Below are positions 8,523 to 18,782 of a stretch of 64,000 nt of DNA, one piece after another. Source of the stretch: Bradyrhizobium sp. sBnM-33. GTDB lineage: Bacteria; Pseudomonadota; Alphaproteobacteria; Rhizobiales; Xanthobacteraceae. The stretch is taken from contig NZ_CP136624.1 of the NCBI RefSeq assembly GCF_032917945.1, positions 6,138,001-6,202,000 on the forward strand. The letters run 5' to 3'. Below the pieces are notes generated by a model. That model ran no database searches. It was not told where the DNA came from and saw nothing but the letters and a program-made list of their open reading frames with translations. Positions within the stretch are counted from its first letter, which is position 1. Every line of letters begins with the position of its first letter. Both the position numbers and the translations under genes were made by a program.

Positions 8523-9474
8523 TGTTTTCCCCTTGCTGCCACTTGCGGCGCTGCAGGCCGAACCAGGACACCATGATGGCGGCGAGCAGGAACGGGATCA
8601 TCGCGCTCGAGATCGCCGCTCCCTCGCCCAACTGACCCGCAATGATCGCGCGCTGGTACGACAGGGTCGCCATCAAATGCGTGGCGTTGACCGGCCCGCC
8701 CCGCGTCATTGCCCAGATCAACTGGAAGTCTGTGAAGGTGAACAGCACCGAGAACGTCATCACGACGGCGATGATCGGCGTCAACAGCGGATAGGTGATG
8801 AATCGGAACATCTGCCAGCGCGACGCGCCATCGAGCGTCGCGGCCTCATAGAGCGACGGCTGCACGGTCTGCAGGCCGGCGAGCAGCGTGATCGCGACGA
8901 ACGGCACGCCGCGCCAGATATTGGCGAAGATTACGCAAATGCGGGCCCAGGTCGTGTCGCCGAGGAAATTGATGTTCTGGGTGATCAGGCCCATCTGCTT
9001 CAACGACCACGAGATGATCGAGAATTGAGAATCGAAGATCCACCAGAATGCCAGCGCCGATAGTACCGTCGGCACGATGAAGGGGATCAGCACCAACGCG
9101 CGCAGCATCGCCTTGAACGGCATGTTCTCGTTCAACAGCAGGGCCAGATAGAGCCCTATTCCGAATTTGATGGCGCTCGCGATAAACGTGTAGAGAAGCG
9201 TGTTGAATACCGAAAGCCAGAAGATCGCGTCATCCCACAGCCATTCGTAGTTCTCGGTCCCGACATACTGCCCTACCCGGCCGATACGTGTATCCGTGAA
9301 TGAGAGCCAGATACCAAGGCCGAGCGGATAGGCCAGAAAGAAGATCAGGAAGGCCAGCGCGGGCACCATGAACCAGAAGCCCAGCCAGTTACGGTTGTGC
9401 TTGAGCTGGTCCCACGCACTGGCCTCGCGGATCTCCGTCTTGGCGCGTCTTGGCGCGATTGCGATGTCAGCCAT
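8515..9474 (-). CDS. carbohydrate ABC transporter permease (MalF-type)
   Basis: A 319-residue inner-membrane permease of the CUT1 family. The EAA loop is EAATLDGASRWQMFRFITYPLLTP. Hydrophobic segments begin at about residue 32. It overlaps the MalG-type gene by 8 bases, so the two subunits are probably made in equal amounts. The gap to the binding-protein gene is 123 bases, common where the binding protein is made in excess. Confidence 0.95.
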   Translation of the reverse strand: MADIAIAPRRAKTEIREASAWDQLKHNRNWLGFWFMVPALAFLIFFLAYPLGLGIWLSFTDTRIGRVGQYVGTENYEWLWDDAIFWLSVFNTLLYTFIASAIKFGIGLYLALLLNENMPFKAMLRALVLIPFIVPTVLSALAFWWIFDSQFSIISWSLKQMGLITQNINFLGDTTWARICVIFANIWRGVPFVAITLLAGLQTVQPSLYEAATLDGASRWQMFRFITYPLLTPIIAVVMTFSVLFTFTDFQLIWAMTRGGPVNATHLMATLSYQRAIIAGQLGEGAAISSAMIPFLLAAIMVSWFGLQRRKWQQGENND

Positions 9475-9597
9475 GCCTGATGTCCCGATTACTGCTTCTT
9501 GCTGCGCGTGACTTGCCGGAAAGCCGTCCCCCGCGTTTCCGAGTCACGCCTGTATTGACGGAGCGGACGGCGGCATCCGCCGCCCGCTCCGGTTTCG

Positions 9598-10917
9598 TCA
9601 GCGATAGATGCGCTTCAATTGCCGCTCGGCTTCCGCAATCGCGGTCTTGGCATCCTTGGCGCCGGTCGCGTAATTGGCGAACATGTCGACCACCAGGAAG
9701 TCGGCGATCGCAGTCGCCGCCTTCTCGCCGGGCGTGCCAATACCGGACGCAGGCAATGCGCGCTTGCTGGCCTGGCTGAACACCTGGTTCTTCGGGTCGG
9801 CCGTCCAGACCGGCGAGTTATCATAGGCATTGAGCGTGTGGGTGAGATAGCCCCGCGCACCCGACAGCCACTTGTCGTAGTTTTCCTTCTCCAGCATGAA
9901 GGCGATGAAAGCCTTCGCAGCGTTCGGGTATTTGGTGAACTTGAACGCCAGGATCGGAACGCAGAGCTGCAGTTCGGTCGGCTTGCCGACCGGCCCGACC
10001 GGCCAGAGCGCGTGATAGGTATCTTCCGCGAGCTCTTTCTTGGTCGGGTCGTCCTTTGCCGCGACATAGATCGAGATGCCGTTGGCGGTGCAATGCAGTT
10101 CGCCGGCGAGGAACGCCTTGTTGTTCGAGGAGTCGTTCCAGGATGCCACGCCGGGAATGAAGGTCTCCGACAGCGCCTTGCAGTATTCGAGCGCCTTCAC
10201 CGTCTCTGGCGAATTGATGATGACCTTGTTGTCCTTGTCCACGGTGTAGGCGCCGTGACCCCAGAGAATCCAGTGCAGCCAGGCGTTGGCGTCGCCCGAG
10301 GCGTGGCCGAGCGGGAAGCCGGCCGGGGTGTTGTTGGCCTTGAGCTTCTTGCACATCTCGAGGAAGCCCGGAAAATCCTTCGGGAATTCCTTGTAGCCGG
10401 CCTTGTCCAGCGACGACTTGCGGTACGTCATGTAGCCGCCGACGGTCGCAACCGGGATGCCGAGCCAGTTGTTGCCCTGCTTGCAGGTCACCGCCGCGGC
10501 CTCGGTCCAGCCGCCATATTTCTTGCCGAGATAGTCGGCGACGTCGTTCATCTGCAACACCTGCGCCGGGAACAGTTGCGGCAGCGTATGTAGGCCCCAG
10601 GCGAGGTCGAGACCCGAGCCGGTGTTGGCGGCAACGGACGCCTTCGGCTGCACGTCCTCGAACGACTCCGAGAACACGTTCATTTCGGTGCCGGTCGCGG
10701 CCTTGAACGCGGCGACCATCGCGTTGAACGCATCGTCTTCCGCGGGCACGAAGCGCTTCCAGCGCATCACGGTGAGCTTGGCGCCCTGCTCCGCCTTCCA
10801 CGGCGCAGCTTGCGCCCAAGCCTTGGCGAAATCGAGCAGTGCGGGTCCGGTCAGCGCGCCGGCTGCCGCCAGCGCGGTGCCACCCTGAAGCAGAGAGCGC
10901 CGGGTAAAGTCATGCAT
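9598..10917 (-). CDS. extracellular sugar-type solute-binding protein
   Basis: A 439-residue periplasmic binding protein of the CUT1 class. It opens MHDFTRRSLLQGGTALAAAG, a twin-arginine-like RRSLLQGG signal, so Tat export is likely. The mature part has the group features of a carbohydrate binder (TGTEMNVFSESFEDVQPKA, AFIAFMLEKENYDKWLSGARGYL). It lies between the ATPase and permease genes. From its neighbours the ligand is likely a sugar or sugar acid that feeds the dehydratase-KDG kinase-Eda route. Confidence 0.93.
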   Translation of the reverse strand: MHDFTRRSLLQGGTALAAAGALTGPALLDFAKAWAQAAPWKAEQGAKLTVMRWKRFVPAEDDAFNAMVAAFKAATGTEMNVFSESFEDVQPKASVAANTGSGLDLAWGLHTLPQLFPAQVLQMNDVADYLGKKYGGWTEAAAVTCKQGNNWLGIPVATVGGYMTYRKSSLDKAGYKEFPKDFPGFLEMCKKLKANNTPAGFPLGHASGDANAWLHWILWGHGAYTVDKDNKVIINSPETVKALEYCKALSETFIPGVASWNDSSNNKAFLAGELHCTANGISIYVAAKDDPTKKELAEDTYHALWPVGPVGKPTELQLCVPILAFKFTKYPNAAKAFIAFMLEKENYDKWLSGARGYLTHTLNAYDNSPVWTADPKNQVFSQASKRALPASGIGTPGEKAATAIADFLVVDMFANYATGAKDAKTAIAEAERQLKRIYR

Positions 10918-10972
10918 AGTCCATCCTCCCTTTAAATATTTTTGGTTATTGCTCAGCCCATTTAGTTATCGC

Positions 10973-12040
<1,068 letters not shown>

Positions 12041-12177
12041 CGAACTCTCTCCCCTCAATTTCTGCTTTGTGGCGCCACAGACGGGCAACGACGCCATGCT
12101 GTCTTTTCGACTCTAATGCCGGAAGTCGAATTCAACGGTCATTATCATCCGCAGTTTGGCGGCTTTTAGCAATCCGA

Positions 12178-12191
12178 TGGTAGCGCTGTCA
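12178..12191. promoter_or_regulatory. putative LacI-type operator O1
   Basis: TGGTAGCGCTGTCA is a near-palindrome centred on AGCGCT. It lies in the gap between the divergent ABC operon and the LacI-type gene. The same core with a one-base change occurs upstream of the dehydratase gene (13299-13312). This is the pattern expected for an operator bound by the adjacent regulator. Confidence 0.7.
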
Positions 12192-12233
12192 ATAATTGTT
12201 CAAACGTCTAATTTGTTGTGATATGAGCGCAAG

Positions 12234-13265
12234 ATGGGACGAAAACAGACAAAGTCTGGCAAAATCCGCCTCACCGAGGTCGCCAAGCTCGCTGGCGTCA
12301 GTCCAATTACGGCATCACGTTTTTTCAGGAACCCCGAAGCGCTGTCGCTTAGCAAGCGGGAACGCGTCGATAGCGCTGTCAAGGAACTGGGTTATGTACC
12401 CAATCTCGCCGCGCGCGCCCTCGCCTCGCACCGCACCGAAGTCATCGGCGTCGTCATTCCTTCTCTCACCAACAACGTGTTCGCCGACGTGTTGCGCGGC
12501 ATCTACGATTCTTCCGAAGGTAGCCGCTACACCATTCAACTTGCCAATACGCGCTACAGCATCCTGCAGGAGGAAAAGCTTCTGCGCCTGTTTCGAGCGC
12601 AGAAGCCTGCGGGATTGATCGTCACCGGCATCAACCAGACCGCGGAATCCCGCGCCATCCTGGAATCCATGAATTGCCCGGTCACACAGATCATGGAGAT
12701 CGGCGACAGTCCTGTCGACATGATGGTCGGCTTTTCGCACTATGATGCAGCTTCTGCGGCGATTTCGCACATCCTCGATCAGGGACGCCGCCGCATCGGA
12801 TTTCTCGGTGCGCGAATGGACCCCCGCGTGCAACGGCGGTTCGAAGGATATCGTGATGCCATGAAAGCGGCCTCGCTGTTTGACCCGAACCTCATCGTCA
12901 CCACTTCCGTACCCACGACCGTCACGCTTGGCGGAACGCTTTTCGCCGACCTCCTTGCCCAGACACCCGATATCGACGCGGTCTTCTGCGTCAATGACGA
13001 CCTCGCGCTCGGCGTCCTCTTCGAATGCCAGCGCCGGCAGATATCGATTCCCCGTGACTTGGCCATTGTCGGCTTCAACGACCTGGAATTCACCGCCGCC
13101 GCAGTTCCCTCGCTCAGCAGCGTGCGGACCAATCGCTATGAAATGGGCCGGCACGCCGTCACGATGGTGATCGACGCGATCGAGGGGCGTCGCCCGCAGA
13201 AGCCGGTTCTCGACCTCGGTTTTCAGTTGATGGTCCGTGAGAGCTCCACGCCGCAAAGCGTTTGA
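12234..13265 (+). CDS. LacI family transcriptional regulator of the sugar-acid cluster
   Basis: A 343-residue regulator. The N-terminal helix-turn-helix (IRLTEVAKLAGVSPITASRFF) and hinge region (LGYVPNLAARAL) are followed by a periplasmic-binding-protein-like effector domain. The closing part FNDLEFTAAAVPSLSSVRTN is typical of GntR/KdgR-like LacI members. It lies between two divergent arms of the catabolic cluster, each preceded by a matching palindrome. It is therefore probably a repressor of both arms and of itself, released by a sugar acid or its keto-deoxy product. The effector is inferred only from neighbours. Confidence 0.93.
   Translation: MGRKQTKSGKIRLTEVAKLAGVSPITASRFFRNPEALSLSKRERVDSAVKELGYVPNLAARALASHRTEVIGVVIPSLTNNVFADVLRGIYDSSEGSRYTIQLANTRYSILQEEKLLRLFRAQKPAGLIVTGINQTAESRAILESMNCPVTQIMEIGDSPVDMMVGFSHYDAASAAISHILDQGRRRIGFLGARMDPRVQRRFEGYRDAMKAASLFDPNLIVTTSVPTTVTLGGTLFADLLAQTPDIDAVFCVNDDLALGVLFECQRRQISIPRDLAIVGFNDLEFTAAAVPSLSSVRTNRYEMGRHAVTMVIDAIEGRRPQKPVLDLGFQLMVRESSTPQSV
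12368..12382. promoter_or_regulatory. possible intragenic operator inside the LacI-type gene
   Basis: CGATAGCGCTGTCAA shares the 12-mer TAGCGCTGTCAA exactly with O1, 190 bases away centre to centre. It encodes the conserved VDSAVK segment of the regulator, so protein constraint could explain part of it. A DNA-looping auxiliary operator is possible. Confidence 0.35.
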
Positions 13266-13298
13266 TCTCGACGCAGCATCGATGTGCGCCTGAGAAAA

Positions 13299-13312
13299 TG
13301 GTAGCGCTATCT
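13299..13312. promoter_or_regulatory. putative LacI-type operator O2
   Basis: TGGTAGCGCTATCT matches O1 in 12 of 14 positions and lies 130 bases before the dehydratase start. Taken together the sites suggest a consensus GRTAGCGCTRTC. Its place ahead of the plus-strand arm supports one regulon. Confidence 0.7.
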
Positions 13313-13441
13313 TTTCGGCCGAACTAAGATCGTTATGCTCAAATGGAGACGGGCAAGCGCGTTGCACCGGATGAAATTTTCGGCATCGTGCATCTTTGCC
13401 TTGATTAGGCCGGTCACGAGTTTGCAGTGCGGGAGGAACCA

Positions 13442-15262
13442 ATGAAAAAGAACGACAGCAAGACTGTGACCAATGGCAAGGGCCGAAGGCTACGTTCCCT
13501 CGAGTGGTTCGATAATCCGCATAATCCGGGAATGACGGCGCTCTATCTCGAGCGGTACCTCAACTACGGCTTGACCCGGGAGGAATTGCAGTCCGGCAAG
13601 CCGATCATCGGCATCGCCCAGACCGGCAATGACCTCTCCCCATGCAATCGCCACCACCTCGAACTGGCGCATCGCGTACGCGAGGGCATTCGGGCCGCCG
13701 GCGGCATCGCTATGGAATTCCCGACGCATCCGATCCAGGAAACCGGCAAGCGGCCAACGGCTGCGCTCGACCGCAACCTCGCCTATCTCGGCCTCGTCGA
13801 AATCCTGTTCGGCTATCCGCTCGACGGCGTGGTGTTGACCACCGGCTGCGACAAGACCACGCCAGCCTGCCTGATGGCGGCGGCGACCGTCAATCTGCCC
13901 GCGATCGTGCTCTCGGGCGGCCCGATGCTGAACGGCTGGCACAACGGCGAGCGCACCGGTTCGGGCACCATCGTCTGGAAAGCTCGCGAGATGCTTGCCG
14001 CCGGCGAGATCGACTACAACGGGTTCATCGAGCTCGTGGCTTCCTCAACCGCCTCGGTCGGCCATTGCAACACCATGGGTACCGCCTCGACCATGAACTC
14101 GCTCGCGGAAGCGCTTGGCATGTCGCTGCCGGGCTGCGCGGCGATCCCGGCGCCCCATCGCGAACGCGGCCAGATCGCCTATGAGACGGGAAAGCGGATC
14201 GTCGAGATGGTCTGGGAGGATCTCAAACCCTCCGACATCCTGACCCGCAAGGCGTTCGAGAACTGCATCGTCGTGAATTCGGCGATCGGCGGCTCGACCA
14301 ACGCGCCGATCCATATCAACGCGCTGGCGCGGCATATCGGCGTCGAGCTCTCGATCGACGACTGGCAGAAACACGGCCACGATATCCCGCTCTTGGTGAA
14401 CATGCAGCCGGCCGGCTTCTATCTCGGCGAGGAATACCATCGCGCCGGCGGCGTGCCGGCGGTGGTGCGCGAATTGATGGCGCACAAGCGCATCTATGAA
14501 GACGCCGTCACCGTCAACGGCCGCACCATCGGCGAGAACTGCCGCGAGGCGCCAAAGCCCGATGGCGACGTGATCTGGAGCTACGACAAGCCGCTGGTAA
14601 AGGACGCCGGCTTCCTGGTGCTGCGCGGCAACCTGTTCGATTCCGCGATCATGAAGACCAGCGTGATCTCGAAGGAGTTCCGCGAGCGCTATCTCAACAA
14701 CCCCAAGGACCCGAACGCATTCGAGGGCCGGGCCATCGTGTTCGAGGGGCCTGAGGATTATCACGACCGGATCGATGACCCCTCGCTCAATATCGACGAG
14801 CACTGCGTCCTGTTCATTCGCGGCGCCGGGCCGATCGGCTATCCCGGCGGCGCCGAGGTCGTCAACATGCAGCCGCCGGCGGCGCTGATCAAACGCGGCA
14901 TTCTTTCCCTGCCCTGCATAGGCGACGGCAGGCAGTCCGGCACCTCGGGTTCGCCCTCGATCCTCAACGCCTCGCCCGAGGCCGCCGCCGACGGCGGGCT
15001 GGCGATCTTGCGGACCGGCGACAAGGTTCGCATCGACCTCAACACCGGCGACGCCAATATCCTGATCTCGAGCGATGAATTGAAGAAGCGCCGCGCCGAG
15101 TTGAAGGACAAGGGCGGCTTCCCCTATCCGGCCCACCAGACGCCGTGGCAGGAGCTCTACCGCTCGACCGTCGGACAGCAGGCCACCGGCGCCTGCATGG
15201 AGCTCGCCACGCGTTATCAGAATATCGCCGGCACGGTTGGCGTGGCGCGGGATAATCATTAG
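13442..15262 (+). CDS. IlvD/Edd family sugar-acid dehydratase, D-xylonate dehydratase-like
   Basis: A 606-residue Fe-S dehydratase that removes water from an aldonic acid to give a 2-keto-3-deoxy acid. The start is ATG at 13442 with GGAGG at 13432-13436; a GTG at 13427 overlaps the ribosome site and is rejected. Three cysteines expected to hold the cluster are seen: Cys68 ([10 protein letters not shown]), Cys136 (TTGCDKTTP) and Cys209 ([11 protein letters not shown]). As far as I recall it, Caulobacter XylD has a very similar N-terminus (RSRDWFDNP, TALYLER, GIAQTG). Substrates could be xylonate, gluconate or another aldonate. The kinase and aldolase of the divergent arm would use its product. 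Confidence 0.9.
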   Translation: MKKNDSKTVTNGKGRRLRSLEWFDNPHNPGMTALYLERYLNYGLTREELQSGKPIIGIAQTGNDLSPCNRHHLELAHRVREGIRAAGGIAMEFPTHPIQETGKRPTAALDRNLAYLGLVEILFGYPLDGVVLTTGCDKTTPACLMAAATVNLPAIVLSGGPMLNGWHNGERTGSGTIVWKAREMLAAGEIDYNGFIELVASSTASVGHCNTMGTASTMNSLAEALGMSLPGCAAIPAPHRERGQIAYETGKRIVEMVWEDLKPSDILTRKAFENCIVVNSAIGGSTNAPIHINALARHIGVELSIDDWQKHGHDIPLLVNMQPAGFYLGEEYHRAGGVPAVVRELMAHKRIYEDAVTVNGRTIGENCREAPKPDGDVIWSYDKPLVKDAGFLVLRGNLFDSAIMKTSVISKEFRERYLNNPKDPNAFEGRAIVFEGPEDYHDRIDDPSLNIDEHCVLFIRGAGPIGYPGGAEVVNMQPPAALIKRGILSLPCIGDGRQSGTSGSPSILNASPEAAADGGLAILRTGDKVRIDLNTGDANILISSDELKKRRAELKDKGGFPYPAHQTPWQELYRSTVGQQATGACMELATRYQNIAGTVGVARDNH

Positions 15263-15271
15263 CTGATCGCC

Positions 15272-15356
15272 GTCATTGCGAGGAGCGAAGCGGCGAAGCA
15301 ATCCATCCTTCCCCTTTTCGCGGTGAAATGGATTGCTTCGCTTTGCTCGCAATGAC
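15272..15356. repeat. intergenic palindromic repeat, copy 2
   Basis: The same GTCATTGCGAG...CTCGCAATGAC palindrome as at 705-787, here between the dehydratase and the first SDR gene. The inner loops of the two copies differ while the arms agree, as in mobile REP-type elements. Confidence 0.85.
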
Positions 15357-15394
15357 GGCCAATAGACATCAAGCCAATCCCCGGAGAAGAAAAC

Positions 15395-16129
15395 ATGTCA
15401 GACCGCCTGAAGGGCAAGCGCGCATTCGTTACCGCCGCCGCCGTCGGAATCGGCCGCGCCTGCGCCGTGGCCTTTGCGCGTGAAGGGGCAACGGTGTTCG
15501 CCACCGACATCGACGAGGACAAACTCGCCGCGCTCAAGAGCGAAGGCATCGCCGAAGTGGCGAAACTCGATGTGCGAGACAGCGCGGCGGTCGCCGCCAT
15601 GGCCAAGCGCGCCGGCAAGACCGACATCCTGCTCAACGCCGCTGGCTTCGTGCATCACGGCACTGTGTTGGATTGTTCCGACGAAGACTTCGATTTTTCG
15701 TTCGACCTCAACGTCAAGTCGATGCACCGCACGATCAGCGCCTTCCTGCCGGGCATGCTGGACAACGGCCGCGGCGCGATCGTCAACATCTCTTCCGCCG
15801 CCGGCGTGTTCAAGGCGGCACCGAACCGCTACGTCTATGGTGCGACCAAGGCTGCCGTTGCGGCGCTGACGCGCTCGGTCGCCACTGACTTCATCGCCAA
15901 AGGTATCCGGTGCAATTGCATCTGCCCTGGCACGATCGAGACGCCTTCGATGCTGGAGCGCGCGGCGGCGGCAGGCCCCAACGGGCGCGAGATGTTCATC
16001 GCCCGGCAGCCGATGGGGCGGCTCGGCACCGCCGAGGAGATCGCGTCCCTCGCCGTCTATCTCGCCAGCGACGAAAGCGCGTTCACCACCGGCGTCGCCC
16101 ACGTCATCGACGGCGGCTGGACGCTGTAG
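15395..16129 (+). CDS. SDR oxidoreductase, 2-keto-3-deoxy-L-fuconate dehydrogenase-like
   Basis: A 244-residue classical short-chain dehydrogenase. The NAD motif TAAAVGIGRA replaces the usual TGGxxGIG. Asp38 after the second strand (FATDID) points to NAD(H). Catalytic Ser134, Tyr148 and Lys152 are present (YGATK). The closing VIDGGWTL and the TAAA motif are those of the DHRS6/keto-deoxy-fuconate dehydrogenase group. It would oxidise a keto-deoxy sugar acid made by the dehydratase upstream, giving a non-phosphorylated route beside the kinase-aldolase one. The exact substrate is inferred. Confidence 0.85.
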   Translation: MSDRLKGKRAFVTAAAVGIGRACAVAFAREGATVFATDIDEDKLAALKSEGIAEVAKLDVRDSAAVAAMAKRAGKTDILLNAAGFVHHGTVLDCSDEDFDFSFDLNVKSMHRTISAFLPGMLDNGRGAIVNISSAAGVFKAAPNRYVYGATKAAVAALTRSVATDFIAKGIRCNCICPGTIETPSMLERAAAAGPNGREMFIARQPMGRLGTAEEIASLAVYLASDESAFTTGVAHVIDGGWTL

Positions 16130-16135
16130 TTCTAA

Positions 16136-16285
16136 CCTCTCCCCGCGCTTGGCGGGGAGAGGTCGGAAGCGAAGCTTCCGGGTGAGGGGCAAGGCACGAT
16201 ATCTTCGCGCGAACATTGTGTACCGAATTTGCGGAAGCAGCCCCTCACCCCAACCCTCTCCCCGCGAAGGGCGGGGCGAGGGAGT
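16136..16285. repeat. intergenic inverted repeats, CCTCTCCCCGC family
   Basis: CCTCTCCCCGC pairs with GCGGGGAGAGG at 16136-16162 to make a strong hairpin. A second half (CCCTCACCCCAACCCTCTCCCCGC) begins near 16241, with complementary GGGTGAGGGG at about 16180-16190. The element fills the gap between the two SDR genes. It could end transcription or simply be a dispersed palindrome. Confidence 0.75.
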
Positions 16286-16330
16286 GAACCGCCGATGCGG
16301 CGCCGAAGACCGAATTGAAAGGATGTGCTC

Positions 16331-17077
16331 ATGAACAAGATCGATCTGGACGGCCGTTGTGCCGTTGTCACCGGCGGGGCGCAGGGTTTTGGGCGCGCGA
16401 TCACCGAACGTTTCGTCGCATCGGGTGCGAAGGTCGCGATTTGGGATTTTGACCTGCCGCTCGCGGAAAGAACCGCGAAGGAAATCGGCCCGGCGGTGTC
16501 CGCCTTCAAGGTCGATGTCTCCGACCTCGCCGCTGTCGAAAAGACCCGCGACGAAACGCTGAAGGCGCTCGGCAGGATGGACATCCTCGTCAACAATGCC
16601 GGCATCGCCGGCGTCAACAAGACAGTCTGGGAGACCGACCTCGAGGAATGGCGCAAGGTGCTGCGCATCAATCTCGACGGCCCCTTCATCTGCTGCAAGG
16701 CGGTGGTGCCTGCGATGCTGCAGCAAAAATACGGCCGCATCGTCAACATCGCTTCGATCGCCGGCAAGGAAGGCAATCCCAACGCTGCGCATTATTCGGC
16801 CTCGAAGGCCGGCCTGATCGCGCTGACCAAGTCGCTCGGCAAGGAACTCGCGCAGCACGACATCCTCGTCAACGCAGTGACGCCGGCGGCGGCGAAAACC
16901 GCGATTTTTGACCAACTGACGCAGCAGCACATCGATTTCATGCTGTCGAAGATTCCGAAGGGGCGCTTTGTGCTTGTGGAAGAACTCGCGGCGATGGTGG
17001 CGTGGCTGGCGTCGGAAGATTGCGCGTTCTCGACCGGCGCAGTGTTCGATATCTCCGGCGGCCGCGCTACTTATTGA
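16331..17077 (+). CDS. SDR family NAD(P)-dependent oxidoreductase (FabG-like)
   Basis: A 248-residue short-chain dehydrogenase from ATG 16331 with AAAGGA just upstream. An in-frame GTG at 16325 is less likely. The motifs are TGGAQGFGRA, NNAGIAG, Ser142, Tyr155 and Lys159 (YSASK). Asp39 after the second strand suggests NAD specificity. It shares the plus-strand arm with the dehydratase and the other SDR, so oxidation of a sugar, lactone precursor or keto acid is likely. FabG-type names given by similarity would be misleading here. Confidence 0.88.
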   Translation: MNKIDLDGRCAVVTGGAQGFGRAITERFVASGAKVAIWDFDLPLAERTAKEIGPAVSAFKVDVSDLAAVEKTRDETLKALGRMDILVNNAGIAGVNKTVWETDLEEWRKVLRINLDGPFICCKAVVPAMLQQKYGRIVNIASIAGKEGNPNAAHYSASKAGLIALTKSLGKELAQHDILVNAVTPAAAKTAIFDQLTQQHIDFMLSKIPKGRFVLVEELAAMVAWLASEDCAFSTGAVFDISGGRATY

Positions 17078-17078
17078 G

Positions 17079-17474
17079 ATGGGCATGATCCGGGAAGGCG
17101 GATGTTTCTGCGGCGTGGTCCGGTTCAAGACCGAGGGCGAGCCGCTGAATGTCCGCATCTGCCATTGCCGCAACTGCCAGAAGGCGATGGGCTCGCCGTT
17201 CTTTGCTCGCGCGCTGTTCGACCAGCGGGCGCTGACGGTCGAGGGCGACACCGCGCGCTATCCCTCATCGGAGGCGCTCGACCGGGAGTTCTGCAAGATC
17301 TGCGGTACCAGGCTGTTTTCCCGCCGCACCAACGGCACCGCAGTTGGCGTCGCACTCGCCGCCTTCGACGACCGTAACGCCTTTGCACCGACCGAGCACA
17401 TCTGGGTCTCGGAGAAGATCGCCTGGGTGTGCCTGGATGACGGCCTGCCGCAATATCAGGAATCGGTTCCGTAG
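17079..17474 (+). CDS. GFA family (glutathione-dependent formaldehyde-activating-like) protein
   Basis: A 131-residue zinc protein of the GFA/CENP-V fold. The cysteine motifs GGCFCG, CHCRNCQ and CKICG are those that bind two zinc ions in the family. The start at 17079 lies one base after the SDR stop; an alternative ATG is at 17085. It may be translationally coupled to the SDR. Family members in bacteria are often of unknown function, so the formaldehyde name should not be taken as activity. Confidence 0.88.
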   Translation: MGMIREGGCFCGVVRFKTEGEPLNVRICHCRNCQKAMGSPFFARALFDQRALTVEGDTARYPSSEALDREFCKICGTRLFSRRTNGTAVGVALAAFDDRNAFAPTEHIWVSEKIAWVCLDDGLPQYQESVP

Positions 17475-17560
17475 CCCGGAATGCAGCGCCAGCGTAATCC
17501 GGGGCCGTCTCATAGGGGATCTCACTTATCCCGGATTGCGCTTCGCTCCATCCGGGCTAC
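17471..17560. repeat. intergenic inverted repeat, GTAGCCCGGA family
   Basis: The ends GTAGCCCGGA and TCCGGGCTAC are perfect inverted copies. The left end overlaps the stop codon of the GFA gene. It is a dispersed palindrome type common in rhizobial intergenic DNA. Confidence 0.8.
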
Positions 17561-17586
17561 GATGCCCGGCAACCGGGGCAGACCGC

Positions 17587-18267
17587 TTGAACATCTCACT
17601 GTACGGCATTTCGGTCTGGATTCTCCCGATCCTGATCGCCATCACCTTCCATGAGGCCGCCCACGCCTTCGTGGCCTACCGGCTCGGGGACAATACCGCT
17701 TGGCAGCTCGGCCGGGTCAGCTTCAATCCCTTCAAGCATATCGATCCGTTTGGGACAGTGATTCTTCCGGGGCTGCTGCTGCTGTCGCATTCACCGTTCC
17801 TGTTCGGCTACGCCAAGCCGGTTCCAGTGAACTTCCAGAACCTGAAGCACCCCCGGCTCGACATGGTCTGGGTGGCGCTGGCCGGCCCCGCCACGAACAT
17901 CGCGTTGGCGCTTGTCACGGCTTTGGCCTTCCACGCCTTGCCATTGGTGCCGGCGGAAGCTACCAAATGGACGGCGGACAACCTCAAAAACGCCTTTCTG
18001 ATCAATATCGTGCTGGCGATTTTCAACATGATGCCGATCCCGCCGCTGGACGGTGGCCGGGTCGCCGTCGGACTTCTGCCCCGGGTGCTAGCTTACCCGC
18101 TATCGCGGCTGGAACCGTATGGGTTGCTGATTTTGATCGGCCTTCTGATCCTGCTTCCCATCATCGGCGCGCAGCTTGGCCTAAATCTTGATGTTATTTC
18201 GGCGATACTGCGGACACTGACCGGTTATGTCATCAGCGCGCTTCTCTTCGTCACCGGCAACGCCTAA
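17587..18267 (+). CDS. site-2 protease family protein (peptidase M50)
   Basis: A 226-residue membrane protein starting at TTG 17587 (MNISLYGISVW); no ATG fits the fold's N-terminus. The zinc-binding HEAAH motif is in the first membrane segment and the third ligand motif is IPPLDGGR. About five to six membrane segments are seen. It is expected to cut a substrate within the membrane, as in regulated proteolysis. It has no PDZ domain, as in the small group of S2P proteins. It stands alone between a palindrome and a small membrane-anchored protein. Confidence 0.9.
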   Translation: MNISLYGISVWILPILIAITFHEAAHAFVAYRLGDNTAWQLGRVSFNPFKHIDPFGTVILPGLLLLSHSPFLFGYAKPVPVNFQNLKHPRLDMVWVALAGPATNIALALVTALAFHALPLVPAEATKWTADNLKNAFLINIVLAIFNMMPIPPLDGGRVAVGLLPRVLAYPLSRLEPYGLLILIGLLILLPIIGAQLGLNLDVISAILRTLTGYVISALLFVTGNA

Positions 18268-18305
18268 GTTTAGAAACAACACATAGGGAAGAACCGACCC
18301 GGGCC

Positions 18306-18740
18306 ATGGCGACAAAAGCTGCCGATATGTTGATCGCACGACGCGCCGACACTCGCGCGAGGGCAGATTTCGCAACCTGGAAAATGATCGCCAAGCTCAA
18401 CGGCTTTTCCGCCCTGCCGCCCGAGGCGCAGAGCTTCCTTGAAGGCTACCGGCAGTTGCTTGCCAGAATGACGGAAGACGATGCTTCCGAAGCAACCATC
18501 CAGCTCATGTACAAGAAATACTATGTGGAGATGGGCGGCTCAGGTACGCCGCCGCAGCTCCCGTCCCGCACGAGTGATCCGACCACCGACAGCGGCAACG
18601 TCACTGCGTTCCGCCGTCCGCCCGCCCGGCCGAAACAACAGGCTGTCTCGGGACCGGCGACAAAACCGCGGCTGCCGGTAGCGCTGATTTTTATCTGTCT
18701 TGCGATCGTCTACGTCAGCATTCGCTTGTTCTGGCGCTGA
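18306..18740 (+). CDS. hypothetical protein with C-terminal membrane anchor
   Basis: A 144-residue protein. The first 75 residues look helical and charged (MIAKLNGFSALPPEAQSFLE). A Pro-rich linker (FRRPPARPKQ) follows. One membrane segment near the end (VALIFICLAIVYVSIRLFW) makes it a likely tail-anchored protein with the bulk in the cytoplasm. It is downstream of the site-2 protease by 38 bases on the same strand and could be co-expressed. I recognise no family. Confidence 0.7.
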   Translation: MATKAADMLIARRADTRARADFATWKMIAKLNGFSALPPEAQSFLEGYRQLLARMTEDDASEATIQLMYKKYYVEMGGSGTPPQLPSRTSDPTTDSGNVTAFRRPPARPKQQAVSGPATKPRLPVALIFICLAIVYVSIRLFWR

Positions 18741-18782
18741 GGCGGGTACATTACTGCCCGGAAGGTCTGCAATACAACCGCA

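Noticed and set aside
15398..17251. Minus-strand open frame of 617 codons
   Set aside because: It lies across two SDR genes and two palindromes in antisense; high GC makes such frames common.
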